Below are positions 1 through 8,540 of a stretch of 34,667 bases of DNA, piece after piece; positions within the stretch are counted from its first letter, which is position 1, and each line of letters begins with the position of its first letter. Below the pieces are notes generated by a model. The model did no database searches. It was given only the letters and a program-made list of their open reading frames with translations, and had not been told where the DNA came from. This stretch comes from an uncultured Alistipes sp. (lineage in GTDB: Bacteria; Bacteroidota; Bacteroidia; Bacteroidales; UBA932): positions 1 through 34,667 of the forward strand of contig URSC01000020.1 in NCBI GenBank assembly GCA_900550465.1, given 5' to 3'. The position numbers and the translations under genes are program-made.

Positions 1-1
1 C

Positions 2-904
2 CTGGGCGCGCCCTGGGCCATATCCTCGGCCAACGGCAGCGGCACCGGCGACATGCTGGACAGGCTCGTCTCCATGCTCCCGGCCGACAAGGCAGTGGAA
101 GACCCGCACGCCGGAGTTCCCCGCATCGCCATCGTAGGACGGCCCAACGCCGGCAAGTCATCCATCACCAACGCCTTCCTCGGGGAGGAGCGCAACATCG
201 TCACCCCTGTGGCCGGCACCACCCGCGATGCAGTGGAGTCGTACTACAACAAGTTCGGGCACGAGTTCATCCTCGTCGACACCGCCGGCCTCCGCAAGAA
301 GACCAAGGTCAGCGAGGACCTGGAGTTCTACTCCGTGATGAGGGCCATCCGCGCCATCGAGCACTCCGACGTCTGCATCCTGATGATCGACGCCCAGTAC
401 GGAGTCGAAGCCCAGGACATGGCCATATTCAACCTGATCCTCAAGAACAGCAAGGGCTGCGTAGTAGCCGTCAACAAGTGGGATCTCATCGAGAACAAGA
501 CCAACAACACCATGAAGGAATACGCCGAGTCCATCCGCAAGCGGCTCGCCCCCTTCAGCGACATCCCGGTCATCTTCACGTCGGTAATCAAGAAACAGAG
601 AATCCTCGACGTACTGGACGCCGCCGCCAAGGTCTGGTCCAGCTACTCCCAGAAGATACCCACCTCCACCCTCAACGAGGTCATGCTCGAAGAGATTGAG
701 AACTACCCTCCTCCCTCGACCAAGGGCAAGTTCATCAAGATCAAGTATGTCACACAGCTGCCTACGCCCTGTCCCTCATTTGCCTTCTTCTGCAATCTGC
801 CGCAGTACATCGGGGCGCCTTACAAGAGGTATCTGGAGAATAAGCTGCGCTCGCACTTCGACTTTACCGGCTGTCCCATCCGCATCTTCATGCGCCAAAA
901 ATAG
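2..904 (+). CDS. der: Ribosome-assembly GTPase Der (EngA), 5'-truncated by window edge
   Basis: Der is a double-GTPase that helps assemble the 50S ribosomal subunit. The open frame runs from base 2 with no start in the window, giving about 300 codons. The first residues (ISSANGSGTGDMLD) match the end of the first G domain. The second G domain follows, with P-loop GRPNAGKS, a TTRD switch segment, DTAGL and NKWD. The C-terminal KH-like domain ends ...CPIRIFMRQK. The ATG at 53 is internal, not the start. The stop TAG lies at 902-904, just before an inverted repeat shared with the converging downstream gene. The first G domain is missing only because the window starts there. Confidence 0.96.
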   Translation: MGAPWAISSANGSGTGDMLDRLVSMLPADKAVEDPHAGVPRIAIVGRPNAGKSSITNAFLGEERNIVTPVAGTTRDAVESYYNKFGHEFILVDTAGLRKKTKVSEDLEFYSVMRAIRAIEHSDVCILMIDAQYGVEAQDMAIFNLILKNSKGCVVAVNKWDLIENKTNNTMKEYAESIRKRLAPFSDIPVIFTSVIKKQRILDVLDAAAKVWSSYSQKIPTSTLNEVMLEEIENYPPPSTKGKFIKIKYVTQLPTPCPSFAFFCNLPQYIGAPYKRYLENKLRSHFDFTGCPIRIFMRQK

Positions 905-908
905 TCGG

Positions 909-977
909 CGCGTCATAGCGGGTAAAATGCAAGCCGCGATACCGCAGACAACGCAGCAGTTTGCCCGCTATGATGCG
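909..977. terminator. Large inverted repeat, probable bidirectional terminator
   Basis: The arms 909-926 and 960-977 pair over 18 bp. Sixteen pairs are Watson-Crick and the two exceptions are G-U in RNA. The loop is 33 nt. It fills the gap between two converging genes (der and the DUF4783-like gene). Short T-runs lie outside it on both sides (TTTACTGTTTTT on the plus strand, CTATTTTT on the minus strand), as expected for a terminator working in both directions. The arms are longer than an ordinary terminator stem needs, so a dispersed palindromic repeat is an alternative. Confidence 0.6.
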
Positions 978-978
978 T

Positions 979-1401
979 TTACTGTTTTTCGATTTTGAGC
1001 TGCTCGATATAGTTGCCGGCATCGTTGGTCTTGACCAGAATGGTGACCGTAAAGATATTGCCGCCGCTGTCCAGATTGCCGACGGCATACTCCATAGGAT
1101 AGGTGCCGCTCTTGTAGACTATCTCGAAGTTGCGCGGAGTGTAGTTGGTGAAGAAGTTACGGATAATCTGACGGGCCTGGGAACGGCTGCAGTTGGAGAC
1201 TGTGCCCATGACATTGACCTGAAGGTTGTCGGCGAACCAGGCAGCCAGGCATTCCGCATCACCGCGCTGAAGATACTTGGCGATAGGAACAAACACGCTG
1301 CTCTCCCCCGCGCTGTCCGAAGTCATGTGCATCAGGTTCTGAGACGCACCGGACAGAGGGAAAAGAGACAGAAGTCCAAGCATTAAAACCAATCTGTTCA
1401 T
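979..1401 (-). CDS. Small secreted protein, DUF4783-like (NTF2-like fold)
   Basis: A 140-residue protein with a signal peptide (MNRLVLMLGLLSLFPLSGASQ) followed by a compact domain. Motifs such as YLQRGDAECLAAWFADNLQVN and RNFFTNYTPRNFEIVY, with a C-terminal TVTILVKT strand, resemble the DUF4783 family of Bacteroidota periplasmic proteins, which have an NTF2-like shape. Its function is unknown. I chose the ATG at 1401 because the signal peptide starts there; a GTG at 1425 would add eight residues ahead of it. A weak -7-like sequence (GAATTTTG) lies upstream on the minus strand. It converges with der and diverges from rlmH. The family assignment is from memory of the sequence pattern. Confidence 0.8.
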   Translation of the reverse strand: MNRLVLMLGLLSLFPLSGASQNLMHMTSDSAGESSVFVPIAKYLQRGDAECLAAWFADNLQVNVMGTVSNCSRSQARQIIRNFFTNYTPRNFEIVYKSGTYPMEYAVGNLDSGGNIFTVTILVKTNDAGNYIEQLKIEKQ

Positions 1402-1465
1402 CGTACTGTTCCTGTTTTTGTTCACTCAATAGCAAAATTCAGGCCAATCGTAGTACAAATTTTGC

Positions 1466-1473
1466 TACATTTG
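1466..1473 (+). promoter_or_regulatory. -7 promoter box for rlmH
   Basis: TACATTTG fits the Bacteroidota -7 consensus TAnnTTTG and ends 21 nt before the rlmH ATG. I see no clear -33 TTTG. It also shows that the in-frame TTG at 1462 cannot be the start, because it lies inside the promoter. Confidence 0.6.
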
Positions 1474-1494
1474 TGGGCGAAACAGGCATACTAC

Positions 1495-1968
1495 ATGAAA
1501 ATCACCCTGATAACAGTAGGTAAGACCACTTTCGATTTCGTGAAGGAGGGCATGGCCATGTACGAGAAACGCATCGGCCGCTACCTGAGTTACACCCGGG
1601 TGGAGATACCTGCGCTGTCCGGAACAGCCTCCCTCTCGCCGGAGGAAGTCAAAGAGAAAGAGGGCAGTCTCATCCTTAAAAAAATAAAGGAAGGGGACCG
1701 GCTGGTTCTGCTGGATGAGAAAGGACAGCGGTACACATCCACGGCATGGGCCTCCCGCCTGGGCAGGCTCATGGACACCGGCTGCAGGAGCCTGGTCTTC
1801 GTAATCGGAGGAGCCTATGGGTTCTCACCCAAGGTCAGGGAGGCCGCAGCGGAGATGCTGTCCCTGTCGGACATGACATTCTCCCACCAGATCATCAGAC
1901 TGTTCTTCACGGAGCAGCTATACCGGGCGATGACCATCCTCCGCGGAGAACCATACCACAACGAATAG
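1495..1968 (+). CDS. rlmH: 23S rRNA (pseudouridine1915-N3)-methyltransferase RlmH
   Basis: RlmH methylates pseudouridine 1915 in helix 69 of 23S rRNA on the assembled 70S ribosome, using SAM. The 157-residue length is that of the family. It has the N-terminal strand MKITLITVGK, the SAM-site loop FVIGGAYGFSP and the conserved C-terminus SHQIIRLFFTEQLYRAM...GEPYHNE, which belong to the knotted SPOUT fold. The start is the ATG at 1495, since the TTG at 1462 overlaps the promoter box. The histidine kinase gene begins 12 nt after the stop, so the two are probably co-transcribed. Confidence 0.96.
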   Translation: MKITLITVGKTTFDFVKEGMAMYEKRIGRYLSYTRVEIPALSGTASLSPEEVKEKEGSLILKKIKEGDRLVLLDEKGQRYTSTAWASRLGRLMDTGCRSLVFVIGGAYGFSPKVREAAAEMLSLSDMTFSHQIIRLFFTEQLYRAMTILRGEPYHNE

Positions 1969-1980
1969 ACCGCAAGAGCC

Positions 1981-4900
1981 ATGAGGACATTGTTCAGAAA
2001 TATACGCCGATTCATCTCCGACAACCGGATTTCCATATTCTGGTCCCTCGCCCTGTGCTTCTTCATGCTCTCATTCTTCCATATCACCCCCAACTCCTCA
2101 GGCAGAAAGACCGACAGAGTCGAGAGGATGCTGCACAAGCGGGAGAACGTCCTGCAGAAGTACGTAGACCGGGCCTTTGAGATACCGGCGGACCAGTGGA
2201 TGGAGTTCGATGATTTTCCTGAGGACCTGGTGCTCTACCGGTATGTGGACGGCGAACTGCAGAGCTGGGCCAACACCTTCCCCATCAGCAATGACGACAT
2301 AGGCATCCGCTCTTCCTGGTACAGGATTCATGACCTGCGCAACCGCAATATATTCAATCTTCCGCTGGCATTCCTCAACGAGCCGGTCCAGTACGTCAAC
2401 CTGGGGCACTCCTGGTACATAGTAAAACTGTTCCAGCAGGACAATATGTTCATCATCGGTGCCATCGAGGTGATGCAGCAGTATTCGTCCGAGAATTCGG
2501 TCCTGCACAACTCCGTCAACCGGAACCTGGGCCTTGCCGCTCCCTACACCACTGCTCCTGTATACATTGACGACATCAACGTAGTCTACACATCCGACGG
2601 CACACCCGCCTTCTCGGTCCTGCGCAACGAGACCCTCACGGACAGCAATCACCGGTCCTCCGGCATGCGGTGGGCTGCCCTCCTGATGGCGCTGATGGCC
2701 ATTCTCTCCTTCCACAGCAAGTACAAGAGGCTTGTGTCGCTGTATTTTACCCTTGGAGGCATCTTCCTGCTGCAGCTGTGTTCCTTCATGATGATACAGG
2801 ACATTCCAGTCGACGCGCAGCTCTTCTCTCCAATGCTCTACGCCGACGGAAATTTCAATTCATTCGGAGCGCTGATGGTATTCCACATCTTCGTATTGCT
2901 CTACTGCATAGCCACCTATAATTCCAGGAAGATCATCATCAAGGACATCTGGACCTCCCGTCCGGCCATACGGAACATCAAGATATCGGCTATCGGGCTG
3001 GCGATAATAAGCCTTGCCGCATACATCCACATCTCGTTCCGTTCGCTCATACTCAACTCCAGCATCAACTTCGACCTGTTCCAGATCAACAACATATCCC
3101 TGCACACAATAATAACCTTCGTCATATACGGACTGCTTTTCCTGGCAGGACTGCTGCTGCTCAACATCTTTATTCCTTCTGCAATCCGGCACTACAGATT
3201 CAGGCGCAAGCGGCACTCCAAGCGTCTCATACTGGGATACGTACTGCTGTCCTCGGTATACATCACTGCCTGCGTAGGAATTTTCAGTTTCCAGAAAGAG
3301 TGCGAGAATATCCGGATGCTCACCGGCCGCCTGGCCATAGAAAGGGACCTGGCTCTGGAAATGCAGATTCAGTCTATCGAGAAAAGCATTATCTCCGATC
3401 CTCTGATAAGACGCCTGACAGGCAACCCTGAATACGAGAACATCATCCTCAACCGACTGGCAGAACGATACTTCTTCAACATCCTCCAGGAATACGACAT
3501 CCGGCTGGCCGTCTGCAACCGCTATCAGAACATACTCACCCAGGATTACTCAGGTCCAGTCAACTGCTTCAACTACTACAAGGACATAATAGACAACTAC
3601 GGAGTACGGCTGTCCGAAGGCTCCGCCTTCTACTATCTGGACTACTTCCGGAACAATATCAGTTACCTGGGAGCTTTCAGCATCATACGTGGAGAAATGC
3701 GGTATGACCTGTACCTGGAGATAGACTCCAAGACCAGTTCCGACAACATCGGCTACCCCTCGGCCCTGCTGGACAACCTGACCCCGGCTGCCAACACCGT
3801 ACGCTACCCCTACTCCCTGGCCAAATACCACAACGGACGTCTGACCAGCCACCAGGGACGGTACAACTTCCCCGTATCCATCAACGTCTACAGCTTCGAG
3901 GAAGGCTTCTCACACTACTTCATGGATGTGACCGTGCTCTTCGTCAACAAGCTTCCGGGGACCAACATGATAGCCGTAAGCCGTCCGGCCCGCGGCATCT
4001 TCCCCACCCTCATCTCATTTTCCTATGTACTGCTGTGCTTCGGCCTGCTGCTCATAGCCCTGCCGCGCCTGTTCCGCAAACGCAACCGCGAGTCATTGTT
4101 CCGGCCCAAACGCTCATTCCGGATGAAAATGACCATACTGCTTACCGCCTCCATGGTAGGCGCGCTGATAATCATGGCCATCGGCAGCGTAGTCATCATC
4201 ATCGGCTACATCAACGGCAACAACAACATGATGATGGAGGAAACCATACTCTCTGTCCAGAGCACTCTGACCAAGATGATACGCACCACCGAGAACTACG
4301 ATGAGCTCAACACGGCGGAAGTCTTCAACGCCATGAACATCGTGGCTCAGAACTCGCAGGTGGACATCAACCTGTTCGACCCAGGCGGACGCCTAATCCG
4401 GACCACCAAGCCGGAAGTGTTCAACGAATATCTTGCAAGCGCCAGGATGAACCCCGACGCATACTGTGACCTGGTCTACAAGAAGCGCATGCAGGTCATT
4501 CTGGAGGAACACATCTCCACCCTGTCCTACCACTCGCTCTACACTCCCCTGTACAATGAGAAGGGCGTCCTGCTGGCCATCGCCAACATCCCATTCTTCA
4601 TCAACGACACCAACTTCGAGTACGACGCGACTCCGATAATCGCCGCCATCGTCAACCTCTACCTGATACTCATCATCATCGCCCTTTTCGTCGGCATCAC
4701 CATGTCCAACTCCATAACCAAGCCTCTTAGGGAAATCAGCCGCAACATGCAGGCCATGGACATCACGCACAGGCTGGGACACATCAACTACAAGGCGGAC
4801 GACGAGCTCGGTCTGCTTGTACGGACCTACAACCAGATGATCGACGACCTCGACCGCAGCACCAAGGAACTGGCCCAGAGCGAGAGAGAACAGGCATGGA

Positions 4901-5577
4901 GGGAGATGGCCCGCCAGATCGCCCACGAGATCAAGAACCCGCTGACCCCCATGAAGCTCAGCATTCAGCATCTTATCCGCCTCAAAAAGCAGGGTATCCC
5001 CGGCTGGCAGGACCGTTTCGATGCTCTCGCATCCTCACTCATAGAGCAGATCGACATCCTGTCCAACACGGCCAGTGAGTTCTCCAGTTTCGCAAAATTC
5101 TACAATGAGGAAGTGTCGGAGGTGGATCTGGTCGAAATCCTATCGGAGCAGAGAATCCTTTTCGACAATTACGACCATATCGGCATGACATTCCGCTGCA
5201 CCCTTGACAAAGCCGTGATCCTCGCACGAAAGAGCCAGATAACAAGGGCTTTCGTCAATCTGATAACAAACGCCATCCAGGCAGTCGAGAACCAGGAACG
5301 CGGAGAGATCATCGTTACCCTGAGGATGACACCCGGATTCTACAGGGCCGATATTGAGGACAACGGCGGCGGTGTCTCCGAAGAGAACCTCGAAAAACTC
5401 TTCCGCCCCAATTTCACAACCAAGACCCGCGGTTCAGGCCTGGGACTGGCCATCTGTAAGAATATCGTCACCCAGAGCCACGGCGACATCTACTACACCC
5501 CGTCGAAGGAACTCGGCGGCGCAGACTTCACCGTCATCCTTCCGATGTACACCGAAGTATCAGAGGACTACACTTAA
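1981..5577 (+). CDS. Very large membrane sensor histidine kinase (NtrY-like core)
   Basis: A 1198-residue sensor kinase. TM1 is near residues 18-36, followed by an extracytoplasmic stretch to about 228. Then come about six close-spaced membrane segments (roughly 229-437), a second extracytoplasmic region (about 438-675), further TM segments near 676-694 and 718-745, and a third sensor region. A last TM (884-906) leads into a HAMP domain (907-960). The kinase core is complete: H-box with His982 (IAHEIKNPLTPMKL), N-box Asn1097, G1 box DNGGG 1127-1131 and G2 box GSGLGL 1151-1156. HPLT-type spacing and the HAMP resemble NtrY. It follows rlmH by 12 nt and its stop overlaps that of the converging response regulator, its likely partner. 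The signal is unknown. Most NtrY-type kinases are about 700-800 residues, so the N-terminal half is an extension. Confidence 0.93.
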   Translation: MRTLFRNIRRFISDNRISIFWSLALCFFMLSFFHITPNSSGRKTDRVERMLHKRENVLQKYVDRAFEIPADQWMEFDDFPEDLVLYRYVDGELQSWANTFPISNDDIGIRSSWYRIHDLRNRNIFNLPLAFLNEPVQYVNLGHSWYIVKLFQQDNMFIIGAIEVMQQYSSENSVLHNSVNRNLGLAAPYTTAPVYIDDINVVYTSDGTPAFSVLRNETLTDSNHRSSGMRWAALLMALMAILSFHSKYKRLVSLYFTLGGIFLLQLCSFMMIQDIPVDAQLFSPMLYADGNFNSFGALMVFHIFVLLYCIATYNSRKIIIKDIWTSRPAIRNIKISAIGLAIISLAAYIHISFRSLILNSSINFDLFQINNISLHTIITFVIYGLLFLAGLLLLNIFIPSAIRHYRFRRKRHSKRLILGYVLLSSVYITACVGIFSFQKECENIRMLTGRLAIERDLALEMQIQSIEKSIISDPLIRRLTGNPEYENIILNRLAERYFFNILQEYDIRLAVCNRYQNILTQDYSGPVNCFNYYKDIIDNYGVRLSEGSAFYYLDYFRNNISYLGAFSIIRGEMRYDLYLEIDSKTSSDNIGYPSALLDNLTPAANTVRYPYSLAKYHNGRLTSHQGRYNFPVSINVYSFEEGFSHYFMDVTVLFVNKLPGTNMIAVSRPARGIFPTLISFSYVLLCFGLLLIALPRLFRKRNRESLFRPKRSFRMKMTILLTASMVGALIIMAIGSVVIIIGYINGNNNMMMEETILSVQSTLTKMIRTTENYDELNTAEVFNAMNIVAQNSQVDINLFDPGGRLIRTTKPEVFNEYLASARMNPDAYCDLVYKKRMQVILEEHISTLSYHSLYTPLYNEKGVLLAIANIPFFINDTNFEYDATPIIAAIVNLYLILIIIALFVGITMSNSITKPLREISRNMQAMDITHRLGHINYKADDELGLLVRTYNQMIDDLDRSTKELAQSEREQAWREMARQIAHEIKNPLTPMKLSIQHLIRLKKQGIPGWQDRFDALASSLIEQIDILSNTASEFSSFAKFYNEEVSEVDLVEILSEQRILFDNYDHIGMTFRCTLDKAVILARKSQITRAFVNLITNAIQAVENQERGEIIVTLRMTPGFYRADIEDNGGGVSEENLEKLFRPNFTTKTRGSGLGLAICKNIVTQSHGDIYYTPSKELGGADFTVILPMYTEVSEDYT

Positions 5578-6731
5578 TTGGGCAGGGCGAACATCATCAC
5601 GTCGTCCTTGGTGATGCGGGCATTGGAAAGTATCAGCAGACGCTCCACGACATTACGCAGCTCGCGGATGTTGCCGCTCCAGGCGTGGTTGCAGAGTTCC
5701 TCGACAGCGTCGGCGTCTATCTCCTTGACCGGCTTGCCTGACTCCTGGCATATCTGCTTGATGAAATGGTCGATAAGCATCGGAATGTCCTCCCGCCTCT
5801 CGGCCAGTGACGGCACGCGGATGACGATGACGCTGATACGGTGGTAGAGGTCCTCGCGGAAATTGCCTTTCTCGATTTCCTCCTTCAGATTCTTGTTGGT
5901 GGCGGCCACGACCCTGACATTCACGGTGATGTCCTTGTCGCCGCCGACCTTGGTCAGCTTGTTCTCCTGCAGCACGCGGAGGACCTTGGCCTGGGCCGCG
6001 AGGGACATGTCGCCTATCTCGTCGAGGAAGAGGGTGCCGCCGTCGGCCTGCTCGAACTTGCCCTTATGCTGTTTCTGGGCCCCGGTGAAGGCACCCTTCT
6101 CGTGACCGAAGAGCTCGCTCTCTATCAGCTCGCTGGGGATGGCCGCGCAGTTGACCTCAATAAAGGGCATCGAAGCCCTGTCGCTCTTCTCGTGCAGCCA
6201 TCTGGCCACCAGTTCCTTACCGGTACCGTTGGCACCTGTGATGAGCACCCTGGCGTCGGTCGGGGCCACCCGGTCTATCATGTTCTTGATACGGACGATG
6301 GCCGGCGACTCGCCGATAATCTCCTGCACCCCGCCGACCTTCTTTTTGAGGATCTTGGTCTCGCGGACGAGGGAGCCCTTGTCCGTAGCATTTTTCAGAG
6401 TAATCAGTATCCTGTTCAGGTCCAGCGGCTTCTGAATGAAGTCGAATGCACCCTTCTTAATGCACTCCACCGCCGTATCTATCGAGCCGTGTCCAGAGAT
6501 CATCACCACCGGAGTCTCGTTGCCGCTCTCGGCGAGCTTGTCCAGCACCTCCACTCCGTCCATTCCGGGCATCTTGATGTCGCAGAATATCACGTCGAAA
6601 CTGCCGGCGGATGCCGCCTCCAGCCCTGCCGCCCCGTCTTCGGCCAGCGTTATCTGATGTCCTTCGAACTCGAGAATCTCCTTGAGAGTGTTGCGGATGC
6701 TCCGCTCGTCATCTATGATAAGTACTTTCAT
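5574..6731 (-). CDS. Sigma-54-type response regulator (receiver + AAA+), no DNA-binding domain
   Basis: A 385-residue NtrC-family regulator. The receiver domain (about 1-120) has the acidic pair Asp7-Asp8, phospho-acceptor Asp51 (FCDIKMPGMDG) and a conserved Lys near 103 (FIQKPLD). The AAA+ domain has Walker A GANGTGKE, the sigma-54-contact loop GAFTGA, Walker B LFLDEIG and the R-finger region. The protein stops right after the AAA+ lid (RELRNVVERLLI...MMFALPN), so the Fis-type helix-turn-helix of typical 450-residue NtrC proteins is absent. There is no room for a lost one, because the stop overlaps the end of the kinase gene. Start: ATG 6731 puts MKVLIIDDE at the N-terminus; the upstream TTG at 6749 is unlikely. 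A -7 box lies 23 nt upstream. The convergent kinase is the probable partner. Confidence 0.93.
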   Translation of the reverse strand: MKVLIIDDERSIRNTLKEILEFEGHQITLAEDGAAGLEAASAGSFDVIFCDIKMPGMDGVEVLDKLAESGNETPVVMISGHGSIDTAVECIKKGAFDFIQKPLDLNRILITLKNATDKGSLVRETKILKKKVGGVQEIIGESPAIVRIKNMIDRVAPTDARVLITGANGTGKELVARWLHEKSDRASMPFIEVNCAAIPSELIESELFGHEKGAFTGAQKQHKGKFEQADGGTLFLDEIGDMSLAAQAKVLRVLQENKLTKVGGDKDITVNVRVVAATNKNLKEEIEKGNFREDLYHRISVIVIRVPSLAERREDIPMLIDHFIKQICQESGKPVKEIDADAVEELCNHAWSGNIRELRNVVERLLILSNARITKDDVMMFALPN

Positions 6732-6754
6732 TGCATTTCTGATTTTCAATCCGA

Positions 6755-6762
6755 CAAATATA
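6755..6762 (-). promoter_or_regulatory. -7 promoter box for the response regulator
   Basis: Read on the minus strand this is TATATTTG, a full match to TAnnTTTG, ending 23 nt before the ATG at 6731. The palindrome at 6772-6787 begins 10 bp upstream of it and covers its spacer and -33 zone. Confidence 0.65.
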
Positions 6763-6771
6763 CAACTTTAA

Positions 6772-6787
6772 TGCCGGAATTCCGGCA
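6772..6787. promoter_or_regulatory. Perfect 16-bp palindrome between divergent promoters, candidate operator
   Basis: TGCCGGAATTCCGGCA is its own reverse complement over 16 bp. It sits 7 bp upstream of the dnaX -7 box and 9 bp upstream of the response-regulator -7 box. A dimeric protein bound here would cover the -33/spacer region of both. No known operator family is recognised. Confidence 0.5.
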
Positions 6788-6794
6788 GTTTCCG

Positions 6795-6802
6795 TATCTT
6801 TG
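6795..6802 (+). promoter_or_regulatory. -7 promoter box for dnaX-lptB
   Basis: TATCTTTG is a full match to TAnnTTTG and ends 15 nt before the dnaX ATG at 6818. Confidence 0.65.
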
Positions 6803-6817
6803 GCAGTTATTCGAGTT

Positions 6818-8524
6818 ATGGAACAGTTTATAGTATCAGCCAGGAAATATCGGCCCGACACTTTCGAGTCGCTCATCGGCCAGGAGAACATCGCCAGGAC
6901 CCTGAAGAACTCCATCATAAGGGGGCAGCTGGCCCACGCCTACCTTTTCTGCGGACCGCGCGGAGTGGGCAAGACCACCACTGCCAGGATCTTCGCCAAG
7001 TCCATCAACTGCCTCAACCCGGGCCCCGACATGGAGCCCTGCGGCAAGTGCGAGTCATGCCTGTCCTTCGCCGAGGGCCGCTCCTACTGCATCCATGAGC
7101 TCGACGCGGCCTCCAACAACTCCGTGGACGACATCCGCAACCTCACCGACATGGTCCGCATCCCGCCCCAGGTCGGCAAGTACAGCGTCTACATCATCGA
7201 CGAGGTACACATGCTCTCGTCCGCGGCCTTCAACGCCTTCCTCAAGACCCTCGAGGAGCCGCCCGCCCACGCCATCTTCATCCTGGCCACCACCGAGAAG
7301 CACAAGATCCTTCCGACCATCCTCTCCCGCTGCCAGACCTTCGACTTCAACCGCATCAGCGTCCCCGACATCGTACGCAACCTCACGGACATCGCCTCCA
7401 AGGAGGGCATCACCATAGACAGCGAGAGCCTGCACGTCATCGCCGTCAAGGCCGACGGGGCCATGAGGGACGCCCTCACCATATTCGACCAGATAGTGGC
7501 ATTCTGCGGGAAGGAAGTCCGCTACGAGGACGTCATCCGCGACCTCAACGTCCTGGACTACGAGTATTATTTCAAAATAATCGACAACTCTCTCTCGGGG
7601 GACTACACCTCCTCCCTCCTGCTCCTGGACGAGATCCTCTCCAAGGGGTTCAATGCCCTCTACTTCGTATCGGGCCTGAGCTCCCACCTCCGGGACCTGC
7701 TGGTCTGCAAGAACTCCCACGGCTCGGCCCTGCTGTCGCTGCCTCCCTCGCTCATCGAGCGGTACCGGGAACAGGCGGCAAGGTGCTCCGTCCAGTTCAT
7801 TTTCTCCTCGCTCAACATTACAATGTCATGCGAGGCGTCCTACCGTCAGAGCGGCAACCAGCGGCTGCTCATCGAGTTCGCCCTGATGCGGCTGGCGGAG
7901 AAGGCGGCCGCGGCACCGGTGGAGCGGCCTCCGAAACCGGAGCCAGCAGCACCCGCATCCACAGCGCCGGCAGCAGCCCCCGCACCGGCTCCTGAGCCGG
8001 CACCCGCCGAAGCCCCGAAGCAGCCGGCTCCGCCCCGCCCCGCCGCGAAGCTCCCGGGATTGTCCCTCAAGAACCTGATTTCCCAGGCAGAGCAGCAGAG
8101 CACTACAGGAACAGCCACAGATGCGGCCGCCCTGACCGACGAGCCCCTGACCTTCGAGTCCATGATGAACGCCTGGCAGACCCTGGCCGACAGGGAGAAG
8201 TCCTCGGGCCGCAGCTCCCTGGCCACCGCCATGCTCCACCGCAGTCCCGGCATAGATATTGAGACCGCCGTACTGACATTCTTCGTAAGCAACAGCGCCC
8301 AGCAGGAATGGATACGGGAGAAAGCCCTCTCCAGAATGGAGGCGGCCCTGCGCAAGGAACTTAGAAACAACAAAGTAAAAATAAACGTCCAGATCTACGA
8401 ATCCCCCGCCGGACAGCATAAGGAATCCACGCCCTATATGCCGACGGACAAGGCCAAGTTCCTGGTAGCCAAGCAGCCGGAGCTGAACGAACTGGTCAAG
8501 GACCTGGAACTGGATGTAAAATAA
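6818..8524 (+). CDS. dnaX: DNA polymerase III subunit gamma/tau
   Basis: DnaX is the ATPase of the clamp loader that places the beta clamp on DNA. The 568-residue protein has the N-terminal SARKYRPDTFESLIGQE, Walker A GPRGVGKTT, a four-Cys zinc module (NCLNPGPDMEPCGKCESC), DELDAASNNSVDDIR, Walker B IDEVHMLS, and the sensor and SRC arginine-finger region. Domain III follows, then a Pro/Ala-rich linker at about residues 365-410 and a tau-like C-terminal domain. The start is the ATG at 6818; an in-frame upstream ATA/ATT extension would run through the promoter box. I see no slippery A-run of the E. coli type that would make a short gamma form. lptB follows 16 nt later and is probably co-transcribed. 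Confidence 0.96.
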   Translation: MEQFIVSARKYRPDTFESLIGQENIARTLKNSIIRGQLAHAYLFCGPRGVGKTTTARIFAKSINCLNPGPDMEPCGKCESCLSFAEGRSYCIHELDAASNNSVDDIRNLTDMVRIPPQVGKYSVYIIDEVHMLSSAAFNAFLKTLEEPPAHAIFILATTEKHKILPTILSRCQTFDFNRISVPDIVRNLTDIASKEGITIDSESLHVIAVKADGAMRDALTIFDQIVAFCGKEVRYEDVIRDLNVLDYEYYFKIIDNSLSGDYTSSLLLLDEILSKGFNALYFVSGLSSHLRDLLVCKNSHGSALLSLPPSLIERYREQAARCSVQFIFSSLNITMSCEASYRQSGNQRLLIEFALMRLAEKAAAAPVERPPKPEPAAPASTAPAAAPAPAPEPAPAEAPKQPAPPRPAAKLPGLSLKNLISQAEQQSTTGTATDAAALTDEPLTFESMMNAWQTLADREKSSGRSSLATAMLHRSPGIDIETAVLTFFVSNSAQQEWIREKALSRMEAALRKELRNNKVKINVQIYESPAGQHKESTPYMPTDKAKFLVAKQPELNELVKDLELDVK

Positions 8525-8540
8525 CACAATCACACCGACG

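Noticed and set aside
7900..8060. Programmed frameshift in dnaX to make a gamma subunit
   Set aside because: No A-rich slippery heptamer or following stem seen around the Pro/Ala linker.
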